NCBI GenBank assembly: GCA_963781265.1
Contig: CAWAFH010000012.1
Coordinates: 186,001-250,000 of the forward strand
Direction: 5' to 3'
DNA from: WHSW01 sp963781265
Lineage (GTDB): Bacteria; Actinomycetota; Thermoleophilia; Solirubrobacterales; 70-9
DNA: 64,000 nt
Each line of letters starts with the position of its first letter. Position 1 is the first letter of the stretch. This document shows, one piece after another, positions 1 through 8,099 of this stretch. Below the pieces are notes generated by a model. It did no database searches. It had not been told where the DNA came from and was given only the letters and a program-made list of their open reading frames with translations. A program made the translations under genes and the position numbers.

Positions 1-2
1 TC

Positions 3-140
3 GGCGGGTTCGCCGCCTATCCGGTGATCTCGATCGACGCCGACCCCGCGACGCTCGCGCTCGCCGCCGCGCTGCCGCTGCTCGTCCTCGTCCCCTACGT
101 CGGGATCGGCTTCGGCCCCCGGGGGCAAAACCGTGGCTGA
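3..140 (+). CDS. C-terminal end of a membrane protein, probably ECF transporter T component (5' end outside window)
   Basis: The open frame entering the window encodes 45 residues and stops with TGA at 138-140. The tail contains one hydrophobic segment (ATLALAAALPLLVLVPYVGI) and a short polar end. The next gene starts inside it (GTG at 133), so the two are translationally coupled. The following genes encode the double ATPase and the S component of an energy-coupling-factor transporter, so the missing partner, the transmembrane T component, is the natural assignment. That identity rests on context; too little sequence is visible for a family call. Confidence 0.55.
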   Translation, partial: GGFAAYPVISIDADPATLALAAALPLLVLVPYVGIGFGPRGQNRG

Positions 141-1785
141 GGCCGCGCCGATCGTCCGCATGGGCGCCTTCTCGTACTCCTACCCGGACGCGGCCGCGCC
201 GGCGCTGCGCTCGCTCGAGCTCGAGGTCGAGCCGGGCGAGTTCGTCGTCCTCGCGGGGCGCTCCGGCTCGGGCAAGTCGAGCCTGCTGCGCGCCTGCTGC
301 GGCCTCGTCCCCCACTACCACGGGGGCGAGGCGTCCGGGGTCCTCCAGGTGTGCGGCCTCGATGTCCGCGAGCACGGCCCGGCCGAGCTCGGCGGCCTCG
401 TCGGCCTGGTCGGCCAGGACCCGGAGACCCAGGTCGTCTCGGCGACCGTCCGCGGCGAGCTGGAGCTGCCGCTCGAGCTGCGCGGCGAGCCCGACGCGTC
501 GCGCGCCCGCGCGATCGAGGAGGTGACCCTGGCGCTCGCGGTCGACCATCTGCTCGAGCGCCCGACCGACACCCTCTCCGGCGGCGAGCTGCAGCGGGTG
601 GCGCTCGCGGCCGCGCTCGTCCTGCGCCCGCGCCTCATCCTGCTCGACGAGCCGACCTCGCAGCTCGACCCGGTCGCGGGCGACGAGCTCATCGGTCTGC
701 TGCGACGGCTCAACGAGGAGTGGGGGATGACCGTATTGCTCGCCGAGCACCGGCTCGAGCGCTGCCTCTCGGCGGCCGACCGGGTGGTCGCGGTCGAGTC
801 CGGCGCGATCGCGTTCGACGGGGACCCGCGCGGCTATTGCGAGTGGGCGCTCGTCGCCGACCCGAAGCTGGCGCCCCCGGCGGCGCGCCTGTTCTCGCTC
901 GCGGGGCTGGCGCCGGCGCCGGTGTCGGTGAAGGAGGCGCGGCGCAGGCTGGAGGACTCGCCGCTCGCCGCTCGGCGCTCGCCCCCGGCGCCGCAGCCCC
1001 GGCCGGCGCGCCGCGCCGCTGGCGGCGGGGCGCTCGACGTGCGCAGGCTCTGGGTGGAGCTCGACTCAGGCACCGGCCCCCGCGAGGTCCTGCGGGGCAT
1101 CGACCTCGCCGTCGGGCCGGGGGAGGTGGTCGCGCTCATGGGCCGAAACGGCGCCGGCAAGAGCACCCTGCTGCGCTGCGCAGCCGGTCTCGTGGAGCCC
1201 GCATCCGGCGTCGCCGCGACGCCGCGCGGCTGCGCCCTGCTGCCGCAGAGCCCGACCGACCTGCTGGTTCGCGAGCGGGTCGGCGACGAGCTCCCGGGCG
1301 AGGCCGGGCGCCGGGCGCTGGCCGCGGCCGGGCTCGAGTTCGCCGCCGACAGCGACCCGCGCGACCTCTCCGGCGGCGAGCGCGAGCGGCTCGCCCTGGC
1401 GCTGGTGATGGCGGGCCGCGAGGGCGGCGGGGTGCCCGGCCTGATCTGCCTCGACGAGCCGACCCGGGGCATGGACAACGCCCGCAAGCTCGACCTGTGC
1501 GAGTGGCTGGGCGAGCTCGCCGGGGCCGGCGCGGGGGTGCTGGTCGCGACCCACGACGTCGAGTTCGCGGCCCGCCTCGCGACGCGCGTCGTCCTGCTGG
1601 GCCCGGGCGAGCTGATCGCCGACGGGCCGACCGACGAGATCCTGTCCGGCGGCTGGTACTTCGCGACCGAGGTCTCGCGGATCCTCGGCGTGCCCGGCGC
1701 GGTCACCCCCGAGCAGGGGGCCGCGCGGCTCGCCCCGGCCGACGGCGTGCCCGGGCAGCCGAGCGCCACCGGGGGCGCGCGATGA
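133..1785 (+). CDS. ECF transporter ATPase with two fused ABC domains
   Basis: Two complete ABC ATPase domains lie in one 550-residue chain. The first has Walker A GRSGSGKSS (about 42-50), signature LSGGE (148-152) and Walker B LILLDEPTS (168-176). The second has Walker A GRNGAGKST (337-345), signature LSGGERERL (about 412) and a degenerate Walker B LICLDEPT. Such fused A components (YkoD/EcfA1A2 type) power vitamin or cobalt uptake with a T and an S subunit. A Pro/Ala linker near 275-300 contains a heptanucleotide repeat (see 958-983). The GTG start overlaps the upstream frame and the stop overlaps the next ATG (ATGA), so this is the middle gene of an operon. The substrate cannot be read from the ATPase. 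Confidence 0.9.
   Translation: MAEAAPIVRMGAFSYSYPDAAAPALRSLELEVEPGEFVVLAGRSGSGKSSLLRACCGLVPHYHGGEASGVLQVCGLDVREHGPAELGGLVGLVGQDPETQVVSATVRGELELPLELRGEPDASRARAIEEVTLALAVDHLLERPTDTLSGGELQRVALAAALVLRPRLILLDEPTSQLDPVAGDELIGLLRRLNEEWGMTVLLAEHRLERCLSAADRVVAVESGAIAFDGDPRGYCEWALVADPKLAPPAARLFSLAGLAPAPVSVKEARRRLEDSPLAARRSPPAPQPRPARRAAGGGALDVRRLWVELDSGTGPREVLRGIDLAVGPGEVVALMGRNGAGKSTLLRCAAGLVEPASGVAATPRGCALLPQSPTDLLVRERVGDELPGEAGRRALAAAGLEFAADSDPRDLSGGERERLALALVMAGREGGGVPGLICLDEPTRGMDNARKLDLCEWLGELAGAGAGVLVATHDVEFAARLATRVVLLGPGELIADGPTDEILSGGWYFATEVSRILGVPGAVTPEQGAARLAPADGVPGQPSATGGAR
958..983 (+). repeat. Heptanucleotide tandem repeat (TCGCCGC type)
   Basis: TCGCCGC occurs twice, followed by TCGGCGC and a partial unit, inside the linker between the two ABC domains. 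The reverse complement unit GCGGCGA is found three times at 24904-24924 and at 54702-54722. The unit length is not a multiple of three, yet all copies sit inside reading frames, at linkers or C-termini. Confidence 0.7.
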
Positions 1786-3749
1786 GCTGGCAGGCGGCGG
1801 TCTTCGCCGGGCTTGGCCTGATCGTCGTCGCCGGCTTCTGGTGGTATGAGCGCTCGCGCCCGAGCGCCCGCCTGGTCGCCCTGGTCGCCGCGCTCGCCGC
1901 GCTCGCGATCGCCGGCCGGCTCGTGCTCGCGCCGATCCCGAACGTGGTGGCGACCACGGACGTCGTCCTGATCACGGGCTACGCGCTCGGCGCCGGGCCC
2001 GGGTTCGCGGTCGGCGCACTGGCGGCGCCGATCTCCAACATCTGGCTCGGCCAGGGGCCGTGGACGGCGTGGGAGATGGCCGGCTGGGGGCTGGTCGGGC
2101 TCGGCGGCGCCTGGCTCGCCGTGCTCACCCGGCGCCGCCTCGGGCGCCTCGGGCTGGCGACCGTCTGCGCGCTCGCCGGGTTCGCCTACGGCGCGCTGCT
2201 CGACCTCTCCGTGATGGTCACCTACGGCGGCGAGCAGTCGCTCGACCGCTACCTGGCGCTCTCGGCCCGCGGGCTGCCGTTCAACATCGCCCACGCCGCG
2301 GGCAACTTCGCGATCGCGCTGGCCGCCGGCCCGGCGCTGGTGCGGATGATCTCGCGCTTTCGCACCCGGCTCGAGTTCACCTGGCGCCCCGCCGGGGCAC
2401 TGCCGGTGGTCCTGCTCGCCCTGGTCGCCGTGGGCGTCGCCGGCCGCCCGCTGAAGACCGAGGCCGCGGGATCGAGCCTCGCCTGGCTCGTCGGCACGCA
2501 GAACGAGGACGGCGGCTTCGCAGCCACCCCGGGCCAGCCGTCGAGCCCGGCGATGACCGGCTGGGCGATGCTCGGGCTCGAGGCCGCGGGCACCAACCCG
2601 CTCGACCTGCGCCGCGGCGGCGAGACCCCGATCTCCTACCTTCGCGCCGAGGCCGGCCGGCTGCGCTCGGTCGGCGACCTCGAGCGGACGATTCTCGCGC
2701 TCGAGGCGGCCGGGATCAACTCGCGCCGCTTCGCGGGCAACGACCTGGTCGACCGGCTGCGCGGCCGCCGCGACGGCGACGGCTCGGTCGACGGGCAGGT
2801 GAACCTGACCGCCTTCTACGCGCTCGCGCTGCGGGCCGCCGGCGCCGACCCGGCCTCGCTCGGCAAGAGCGCCCGCTGGCTGCGCCGCGCCCAGAACGAC
2901 GACGGCGGCTGGGGGATCCAGCCGCTCGCCCCGAGCGAGGCGGATTCGACCGGCGCCGCGCTGCAGGGCCTGGTCGCGGCCGGGGACGGCGGCCGCGCGA
3001 CGGCCCGCGGCTCGTCGTGGCTGCGCAAGGCACAGCGCCGCGGCGGGGGCTACGCGCTCGGCGGCAGCGGCGTGGTCAACTCCCAGTCGACGGCTTGGGC
3101 CATCCAGGGCCTGGCCGCGACCGGGGGCGGGTCCGGCCAGGTCGACGCGGCGCTCTCGTATCTCGCGCAGCGGCGCGCCGCCGACGGCCACTACCGCTAC
3201 TCGTCCTCATCCGACCAGACCCCGACCTGGGTCACGGCGCAGACGCTGGTCGCGGTCGAGCGCCAGCCGTTCCCGCTTCCCACCGTGGCCCGTGCCGCGC
3301 GCGCGAACGACGGCGACGCCGCCGCCTCGGCGCAGGCCGGCGGGTCGAGCGATCCCGCTGCGGCCGCGGCCTCGAGCGGCGGGTCGGGCTCGTCGGCCGC
3401 CTCGACGCCCGGCCCGAGCGCCGGGCGGAACGGTGGCTCGGGTGGCGGGGGGTCCGAGAGCGACGCGGGCGGAGGCCCGTCCGCGAGCCCCGATCCCGGC
3501 TCGGCCGGCACGGCCGCGGCGCCGGCGCCCGCCCCCGGAGCGACGGCGGCCGCCGGCTCGCCCGACCAGCCGGCGAGCGCCGACGACACCGCGAGCCCGG
3601 TCAGCGTCTCCTACGCGGCGGGCGACGACGGCGACGACTCGACCACGACCTACCTGCTGGCCGGCATCGGGGTGCTCGCGCTGCTGGTCGCGGGCGCTTA
3701 CGCCTGGTACCGGCGGCGGGCCCCGGGTGAGGGTGGGCGACCCCGCTAG
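1782..3749 (+). CDS. ECF transporter S component fused to an extracellular prenyltransferase/transcobalamin-like alpha/alpha-barrel
   Basis: The 655-residue product has three parts. Residues 1 to about 215 are hydrophobic, with about six helices resembling ECF S components (substrate-binding membrane subunits); a further helix near 210-228 leads outside. Residues about 235-505 contain repeats of the squalene-cyclase/prenyltransferase superfamily: QNEDGGF, QNDDGGWG, QRRGGGYALG, RRAADGHYRY. Then comes a Pro/Ser/Ala/Gly-rich stalk and a final membrane helix (about 627-645) followed by RRR. Known transcobalamin and intrinsic factor use the same alpha6/alpha6 barrel to hold vitamin B12, so a cobalamin-like substrate is a reasonable inference, but not shown. 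ATG overlaps the TGA of the ATPase gene. The fusion of S component with a tethered capture domain is unusual. Confidence 0.8.
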   Translation: MSWQAAVFAGLGLIVVAGFWWYERSRPSARLVALVAALAALAIAGRLVLAPIPNVVATTDVVLITGYALGAGPGFAVGALAAPISNIWLGQGPWTAWEMAGWGLVGLGGAWLAVLTRRRLGRLGLATVCALAGFAYGALLDLSVMVTYGGEQSLDRYLALSARGLPFNIAHAAGNFAIALAAGPALVRMISRFRTRLEFTWRPAGALPVVLLALVAVGVAGRPLKTEAAGSSLAWLVGTQNEDGGFAATPGQPSSPAMTGWAMLGLEAAGTNPLDLRRGGETPISYLRAEAGRLRSVGDLERTILALEAAGINSRRFAGNDLVDRLRGRRDGDGSVDGQVNLTAFYALALRAAGADPASLGKSARWLRRAQNDDGGWGIQPLAPSEADSTGAALQGLVAAGDGGRATARGSSWLRKAQRRGGGYALGGSGVVNSQSTAWAIQGLAATGGGSGQVDAALSYLAQRRAADGHYRYSSSSDQTPTWVTAQTLVAVERQPFPLPTVARAARANDGDAAASAQAGGSSDPAAAAASSGGSGSSAASTPGPSAGRNGGSGGGGSESDAGGGPSASPDPGSAGTAAAPAPAPGATAAAGSPDQPASADDTASPVSVSYAAGDDGDDSTTTYLLAGIGVLALLVAGAYAWYRRRAPGEGGRPR

Positions 3750-3752
3750 GTT
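3747..3752 (+). promoter_or_regulatory. -10 element TAGGTT, leaderless start of nitroreductase
   Basis: TAGGTT ends 7 nt before the ATG at 3760, which would place the transcription start at or next to the start codon. No Shine-Dalgarno sequence is present. The element overlaps the stop codon of the preceding gene. Confidence 0.5.
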
Positions 3753-3759
3753 TCCGGCG

Positions 3760-4269
3760 ATGGACGTCGAGACCGCGATCCGCTCCAGGCGCACGCACAA
3801 GGCCTACCGGCCCGAGCCGCTCGACCGCGAGACGCTCGACGAGTTGCTCGCGCTCGCACGCTGGGCGCCCAACCACCATCTGACCAATCCGTGGCGCTTC
3901 CGGGTGGTCGGGCCGCAGGCGCTGGACCGGCTCAAGGCCGCCGCGGGTCCCGAGGCGGGGGCGAAGCTCGACCGCGCCCCGACCCTCGTCGTCTGCTCGT
4001 GCGTGCTCGGCGGCGACGAGTTGCAGGACGAGGAGGACCTCGAGGCGACCGCCGTCGCCGCGTACATCGTCCTGCTCGCAGCGCACGGCCGGGGGCTCGC
4101 CGGTTACTGGCGCACCCCGGAGGTCCTGCGCACGGCGGCGGGCCGCGAGGCGGTCGGCCTGCCCGGCGAGGAGAAGTTCGTCGGGTTGATCCACCTCGGC
4201 CATCCGGTCCAGGAGAAGCCCGTCCCCGAGCGCGAGCCGGCCTCGAACGTGATCACGCACCTCGACTGA
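3760..4269 (+). CDS. Nitroreductase family FMN oxidoreductase
   Basis: The 169-residue protein starts with the family pattern MDVETAIRSRRTHKAYRPEP, in which the RRT/Arg motif contacts the FMN phosphate, followed by LLALARWAPNHHLTNPWRF, the usual second FMN-binding stretch. The C-terminus GLIHLGHPVQEKP is also typical of NfnB/nitroreductase folds. Family members reduce nitro groups, quinones or flavins with NAD(P)H; the physiological substrate is unknown. It is a short member (usual 180-220 residues). The start is supported by a TAGGTT element 7 nt upstream. The stop overlaps the ATG of glpD by one base (TGATG), so the two are probably co-translated. Confidence 0.85.
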   Translation: MDVETAIRSRRTHKAYRPEPLDRETLDELLALARWAPNHHLTNPWRFRVVGPQALDRLKAAAGPEAGAKLDRAPTLVVCSCVLGGDELQDEEDLEATAVAAYIVLLAAHGRGLAGYWRTPEVLRTAAGREAVGLPGEEKFVGLIHLGHPVQEKPVPEREPASNVITHLD

Positions 4270-5951
4270 TGCTGCGGCGCGAGGCAGCGATCAAGGCGGT
4301 CACCGGGGAGCGGTTCGACGTCGTCGTCATCGGCGGCGGGATCACCGGCGCCGGGGTGGCGCTCGACGCCGCTTCGCGCGGGTACTCGGTCGCCCTGGTC
4401 GAGCGCGACGATTACGCGGTGGGCACCTCGAGCCGCTCGTCGAAGATGGTCCATGGCGGGCTCCGGTATCTGCAGAACTTCGACCTCGGGCTGGTCCGGG
4501 AGGCGCTGCTCGAGCGCCAGCTGATGGTCCAGCTCGCCCCGCACCTCGTCTACCCGACGCCGTTTCTCGTGCCGACCCTGGGCGACGACAAGCGCAGCCG
4601 GACGATCGGGATCGGGCTCAACATGTACGACGTGATGGCGACGACGCGGGTCGGCATGTCGCGCCGCGAACGCGCCGAGCGGATCGCCGGCGAGGACTTC
4701 TGGGCGCCCAACCGCCATCGGACGATCAGCGGCGACGAGGTGGCCGAGATGGTCCCGGCGCTGGCGGCACGCGAGCCCCGCGGCGCCTACCTGTTCTACG
4801 ACTGCCAGACCGATGACGTCCGCCTCGTGCTCACCGTGCTCGGCGAGGCCGAGCGCTTCGGCGCCGTCTGCCTCAACGGCGCCGAGGTGAGCGGCCTGCT
4901 CGACCGCGACGGTCGCGCCGGCGGGGTGGCCTGCGTCGACGCCGAGACCGGGGAGCGGTTCGAGGTCGAGGCCGAGAACGTGATCAACGCGACCGGGGTC
5001 TGGGCGGACCAGATCCGCCCCGAGGAGATCCACGACGAGGCCGAGCTCCCTCGGATCGCACCGTCGCGCGGCACGCACGTGACCGTCGCGATGGAGGACC
5101 TCGACGTCGGCGCGGCCGCCTGCATCGTCCCGGCGGGCGCCGATCGGACGATCTTCGCCCTGCCGTGGTACGGGCGCACGCTGATGGGAACGACCGACAA
5201 CGACTACTCGGGCGACCTCGCCCACGTGAAGCCGGGCGGCGACGACATCGACTACCTCCTCGAGGCCGCGAACGCGTTCTTCGGGCTCGATCTGGGCCCG
5301 GGCGACCTGACCGGCGCATTCGCGGGCGTGCGACCGCTGATCTCGACCGGCGACCCCCGGAAGTCGGTCGACATCTCGCGCAAGGCCGAGCTCTACGAGA
5401 CGTCCTCGGGGATGCTGACGATCACCGGCGGCAAGCTGACCACCTGGCGGCGGATGGCGAAGCAGGTCGTCGACCGGATGGTGGAGCGCGAGGGCCGCGT
5501 CGCACCGTGTCGCACCGACGACATCCCGCTCGGGATGGCCGCCTCCGAGCACGAGCTCGACCCGCCCGAGGGGGTGGCCGAGGAGTCGCTGCCGGCGGGT
5601 TACCGCGAGCTGCTCGCGTTCCGGTACGGCCACGCCGGGCGCAACGTCCTCGCCCTCGTCGGTGAGCGCCCCGAGCTCGGGGCGCCGATCGTCGAGGGGC
5701 TGCCCGACATGCTCGCCGAGGTCGTGACCGCCGCTCGGCTCGAGCAGGCGCGCTCGGTGGGTGACGTCCTGCTGCGCCGTACCCGGCTCGGGCTGCTGGC
5801 GGCGCCCCAGCTGCGCACCGCCGAGTCGGTGACCGCGGTCGCCGCCTCGCTCGGCGCCGAGCTCGGCTGGGACGAGGACCGCATCGCCGCCGAGGCGGCG
5901 GCCTGGCCGGAGGCCGCGGCGGCCGAGGGCATCGACCCGGCCCTCGCCTGA
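4269..5951 (+). CDS. glpD: FAD-dependent glycerol-3-phosphate dehydrogenase
   Basis: This 560-residue protein oxidises sn-glycerol 3-phosphate to dihydroxyacetone phosphate and passes electrons to the quinone pool at the membrane. The Rossmann FAD motif VVVIGGGITGAGVALDAAS lies near residues 18-36, followed by the GlpD signature SRSSKMVHGGLRYLQ (about 58-72). The C-terminal region from about residue 400 matches the DAO_C domain, with the conserved GGKLTTWRRMA stretch at about 386-396. Length agrees with bacterial GlpD. The start codon ATG overlaps the nitroreductase stop; no glpF or glpK is adjacent. The following 117 bp to the next gene shows no clear terminator. Confidence 0.95.
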   Translation: MLRREAAIKAVTGERFDVVVIGGGITGAGVALDAASRGYSVALVERDDYAVGTSSRSSKMVHGGLRYLQNFDLGLVREALLERQLMVQLAPHLVYPTPFLVPTLGDDKRSRTIGIGLNMYDVMATTRVGMSRRERAERIAGEDFWAPNRHRTISGDEVAEMVPALAAREPRGAYLFYDCQTDDVRLVLTVLGEAERFGAVCLNGAEVSGLLDRDGRAGGVACVDAETGERFEVEAENVINATGVWADQIRPEEIHDEAELPRIAPSRGTHVTVAMEDLDVGAAACIVPAGADRTIFALPWYGRTLMGTTDNDYSGDLAHVKPGGDDIDYLLEAANAFFGLDLGPGDLTGAFAGVRPLISTGDPRKSVDISRKAELYETSSGMLTITGGKLTTWRRMAKQVVDRMVEREGRVAPCRTDDIPLGMAASEHELDPPEGVAEESLPAGYRELLAFRYGHAGRNVLALVGERPELGAPIVEGLPDMLAEVVTAARLEQARSVGDVLLRRTRLGLLAAPQLRTAESVTAVAASLGAELGWDEDRIAAEAAAWPEAAAAEGIDPALA

Positions 5952-6068
5952 CTCAGGGCCCCGGCGTCAGGTTCCAGTTGTAGTTCTCGGTCTGCGCGGG
6001 CCCGCGCGAGCGCACGACGCGGGCAGCCTACTCCGTGGGCGCAGGCCTACCGCTACGCTCCGCGACCG

Positions 6069-7466
6069 ATGGCGACCGAACTGAACGACCTCCACCTGGC
6101 CGAGCTTCACGAGCGTGCCGCCGAGGCCGGGATCTCCGGGTACCGGCTGTTGCGCCGCGAGGAACTGATCGAGCGGCTCGGCTCCGAACGCTCCGAGCAG
6201 ACCGAACAGTCCGAGCAGCCTCGCCGGCGCGGCCGGCGCGGAGGCCGGCGATCCACTCGCGAGCGCGCCGAGCGGGCGCCGCGCGCCGAGTCGCCGGCTG
6301 CGGACGAGCCCGACGCCGACGCCGCGGACGAGCCCGACGCCGACGCCGACACCGACGAGATGGTCGTGGTCGAGGCGAAGGTGCTCGACGACTCCGCCGA
6401 CGAGGTCGAGGAGGCCGACGAGGAACTGGCGACCGAGGGCGTCGCCGGGGTGCTCGAGCTGACCCGCCAGCGCTACGGCTTCCTGCGCCTCGAGGGGCTC
6501 GCCCCATCGGACGGCGACGTCTACATCTCCGCCGCCCAGGTGCGGCGCTGCGAGCTGCGCGCCGGCGACGAGGTCGCCGGGCCGGCGCGCGAGCCACGGC
6601 GCGGCGAGCGCCACCGCGCGCTCGTCCACGTCGACACCGTCAACGGCGAGGAGCCGTCGGGCGAGCCGCGCATCGAGTTCGACGCGCTGCCGGCGATCCA
6701 GCCCGAACGCCGGATGCCTCTGGACGGCTCGGCCGCGGATGTGCTCGTGCGCTCCGTGGACCTGCTCGCGCCGCTCGCCTACGGCCAGCGGATCCTGATC
6801 CGGGCGGCCGCTCGCTCCGGCCGCACGACGCTGCTGCGCTCGCTGGCCCGCGCCGCCGCCGGCTCCGACACGGCCCGGGTGATCGTGCTGCTGATCGACG
6901 AGCGCCCCGAGGAGGCCACGGCCTGGCGCGAGGCGCTCCCGGTGGCCGAGTTCGCGATCGCGACCGCCGACCTGGCGCCGGTCGAGCAGGTCCGGACCGC
7001 CGAGCTCGCGCTCGAGCGGGCCCGCCGGCTCGCCGAGTCGGGGACCGACGCGATCCTGATCTGCGATTCGCTCTCGCGCCTCGCCTTCGCGGCCGGCGAC
7101 GTCGGCGAGGTCAAGCGCCTGTTCGGCTCCGGCCGCAACCTCTCAGGAGGCGGCTCGCTGACCGTCGCGGCGACCGTCCTCGAGGACGGCCCCGACGAGG
7201 GGGAGGCCGAGCGGGTCGCGCTGACCACCGAGAGCCTGCTGATCACGCTCGACGCCGAGCTTGCGGCCGCCGGCGTCACCCCGGCGCTGCGCGCCGGCGA
7301 GATCCGCGTCTCGAACGAGGATCAGATCCGCGAGCCGGCCGAGCTCGAGGCGGCGCGCCGGATGCGCTCGCTGCTCGCGGACCTGAAGCCGTCCGATGCC
7401 GCGGCGCTGCTGCGCGAGCGCATCGAGGCGACGCCGTCGAACGCCGAGCTGCTCAGCCAGATCTGA
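6069..7466 (+). CDS. Divergent Rho-like protein with altered P-loop
   Basis: The 465-residue protein has the layout of transcription terminator Rho: a Rho-N-like helical start (about 8-40), a long acidic/basic linker, a cold-shock-like RNA-binding domain (about 118-205) and a RecA-type ATPase. Recognisable Rho motifs include VLLIDERPEEAT, ILICDSLSRLAFA and NLSGGGSLTVAATVLEDG. However the P-loop, APPKAGKT in Rho, reads AAARSGRTT near 246-254, so the catalytic lysine is replaced by arginine, and the C-terminal R-loop and FPAIDYNRSGTR region is not recognisable. It is therefore probably a paralogue rather than the housekeeping terminator; it may bind RNA without normal ATPase activity. A TACGCT hexamer lies 9 nt before the ATG. 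Confidence 0.75.
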   Translation: MATELNDLHLAELHERAAEAGISGYRLLRREELIERLGSERSEQTEQSEQPRRRGRRGGRRSTRERAERAPRAESPAADEPDADAADEPDADADTDEMVVVEAKVLDDSADEVEEADEELATEGVAGVLELTRQRYGFLRLEGLAPSDGDVYISAAQVRRCELRAGDEVAGPAREPRRGERHRALVHVDTVNGEEPSGEPRIEFDALPAIQPERRMPLDGSAADVLVRSVDLLAPLAYGQRILIRAAARSGRTTLLRSLARAAAGSDTARVIVLLIDERPEEATAWREALPVAEFAIATADLAPVEQVRTAELALERARRLAESGTDAILICDSLSRLAFAAGDVGEVKRLFGSGRNLSGGGSLTVAATVLEDGPDEGEAERVALTTESLLITLDAELAAAGVTPALRAGEIRVSNEDQIREPAELEAARRMRSLLADLKPSDAAALLRERIEATPSNAELLSQI

Positions 7467-7482
7467 GGCGGGCGCCGGCCGG

Positions 7483-7947
7483 CTAGCGCCGGTAGGCGAG
7501 CGAGGACCAGGACGGCTCGCGCGAGAGCTCGATCGGCTCCGAGTCGCGATCCGGCTGGACGTAGCCGAAGCTGTGGCTGTCGGCGTCGAAGACGATGTCG
7601 AGCTCGCCCTCCTTGACGCGCTGGTCGAGCCAGGCGCCGCGGAAGACGAGGCGGCGGATCCAGTGCACGAGGCTGCGGTTGGCGGGGCCGACCAGCTCGG
7701 CCCAATGCTCGTTGATGTGCTCGCCCAGGGGTGAGGTCGGCTCGCGGATCTCGCCGTTGACGGCGAGCTCGAGCAGGTCATGGAGCTCGTCACCCTCGAG
7801 CCCGCCGTCGACGAAGTCCAGCTTCACCGCCGCCTGCTCGACCCGTTGCCCGAAGTCCTGCTCGTTGAAGGAGAAGCGGAGCTCTCCGTACTCGAGTACG
7901 TAGTCAGAGCCCGACTCGTAATTCCCTCTTCGAGTTGCCTTCTCCAC
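7483..7947 (-). CDS. Hypothetical protein, 154 residues
   Basis: I do not recognise this family. The product is soluble, acidic and rich in aromatic residues (YESGSDYVLEYGELRFSF near the start; GAWLDQRVKEGELDIVFDAD toward the end), with no signal peptide or membrane helix. GTG at 7947 is preceded by GGAGAA at a good Shine-Dalgarno distance; an in-frame ATG at 8016 would add 23 residues. Codons before about residue 20 are less GC-rich at third positions than the remainder. It is convergent with the Rho-like gene (17 nt between stops) and lies downstream of the antiporter gene on the same strand, separated by about 150 bp. Confidence 0.65.
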   Translation of the reverse strand: MEKATRRGNYESGSDYVLEYGELRFSFNEQDFGQRVEQAAVKLDFVDGGLEGDELHDLLELAVNGEIREPTSPLGEHINEHWAELVGPANRSLVHWIRRLVFRGAWLDQRVKEGELDIVFDADSHSFGYVQPDRDSEPIELSREPSWSSLAYRR

Positions 7948-8099
7948 CAGTTCTCCGTGCGGTTGGGCCCCAGTCCTTGATCCGATCTCCCAGCGGGGCT
8001 TCCCAGGTGTTGGCATCTTTGCCGATGAGCCCGGTGGGCGCACTCGAGGCCCCTGTCCTGAAAGAGGGTTTGCACGCTCGGGGTCGAACGAGACCGGTT
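7948..8099. other. 152-bp gap between hypothetical gene and antiporter
   Basis: This stretch carries the upstream region of the minus-strand hypothetical gene. Apart from the possible alternative ATG at 8016 and a small GGCA-AAGA-TGCC dyad I see no clear promoter, terminator or known riboswitch. Confidence 0.4.

Noticed and set aside
351..1781. Long plus-strand frame upstream of the S-component start
   Set aside because: It is an alternate frame of the ABC ATPase with Arg-rich composition; the true protein begins at ATG 1782.
834..3191. 785-residue minus-strand open frame
   Set aside because: Antisense to the ECF operon; high GC keeps such frames open, and no motif is present.
5953..6020. 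Short minus-strand frame ending NYNWNLTPGP
   Set aside because: About 20 codons with no convincing start or ribosome-binding site; cannot be told from chance.
7948..8099. Possible riboswitch between antiporter and hypothetical gene
   Set aside because: Compared by eye with c-di-GMP, c-di-AMP and sodium/lithium motifs; only scattered short matches were found.
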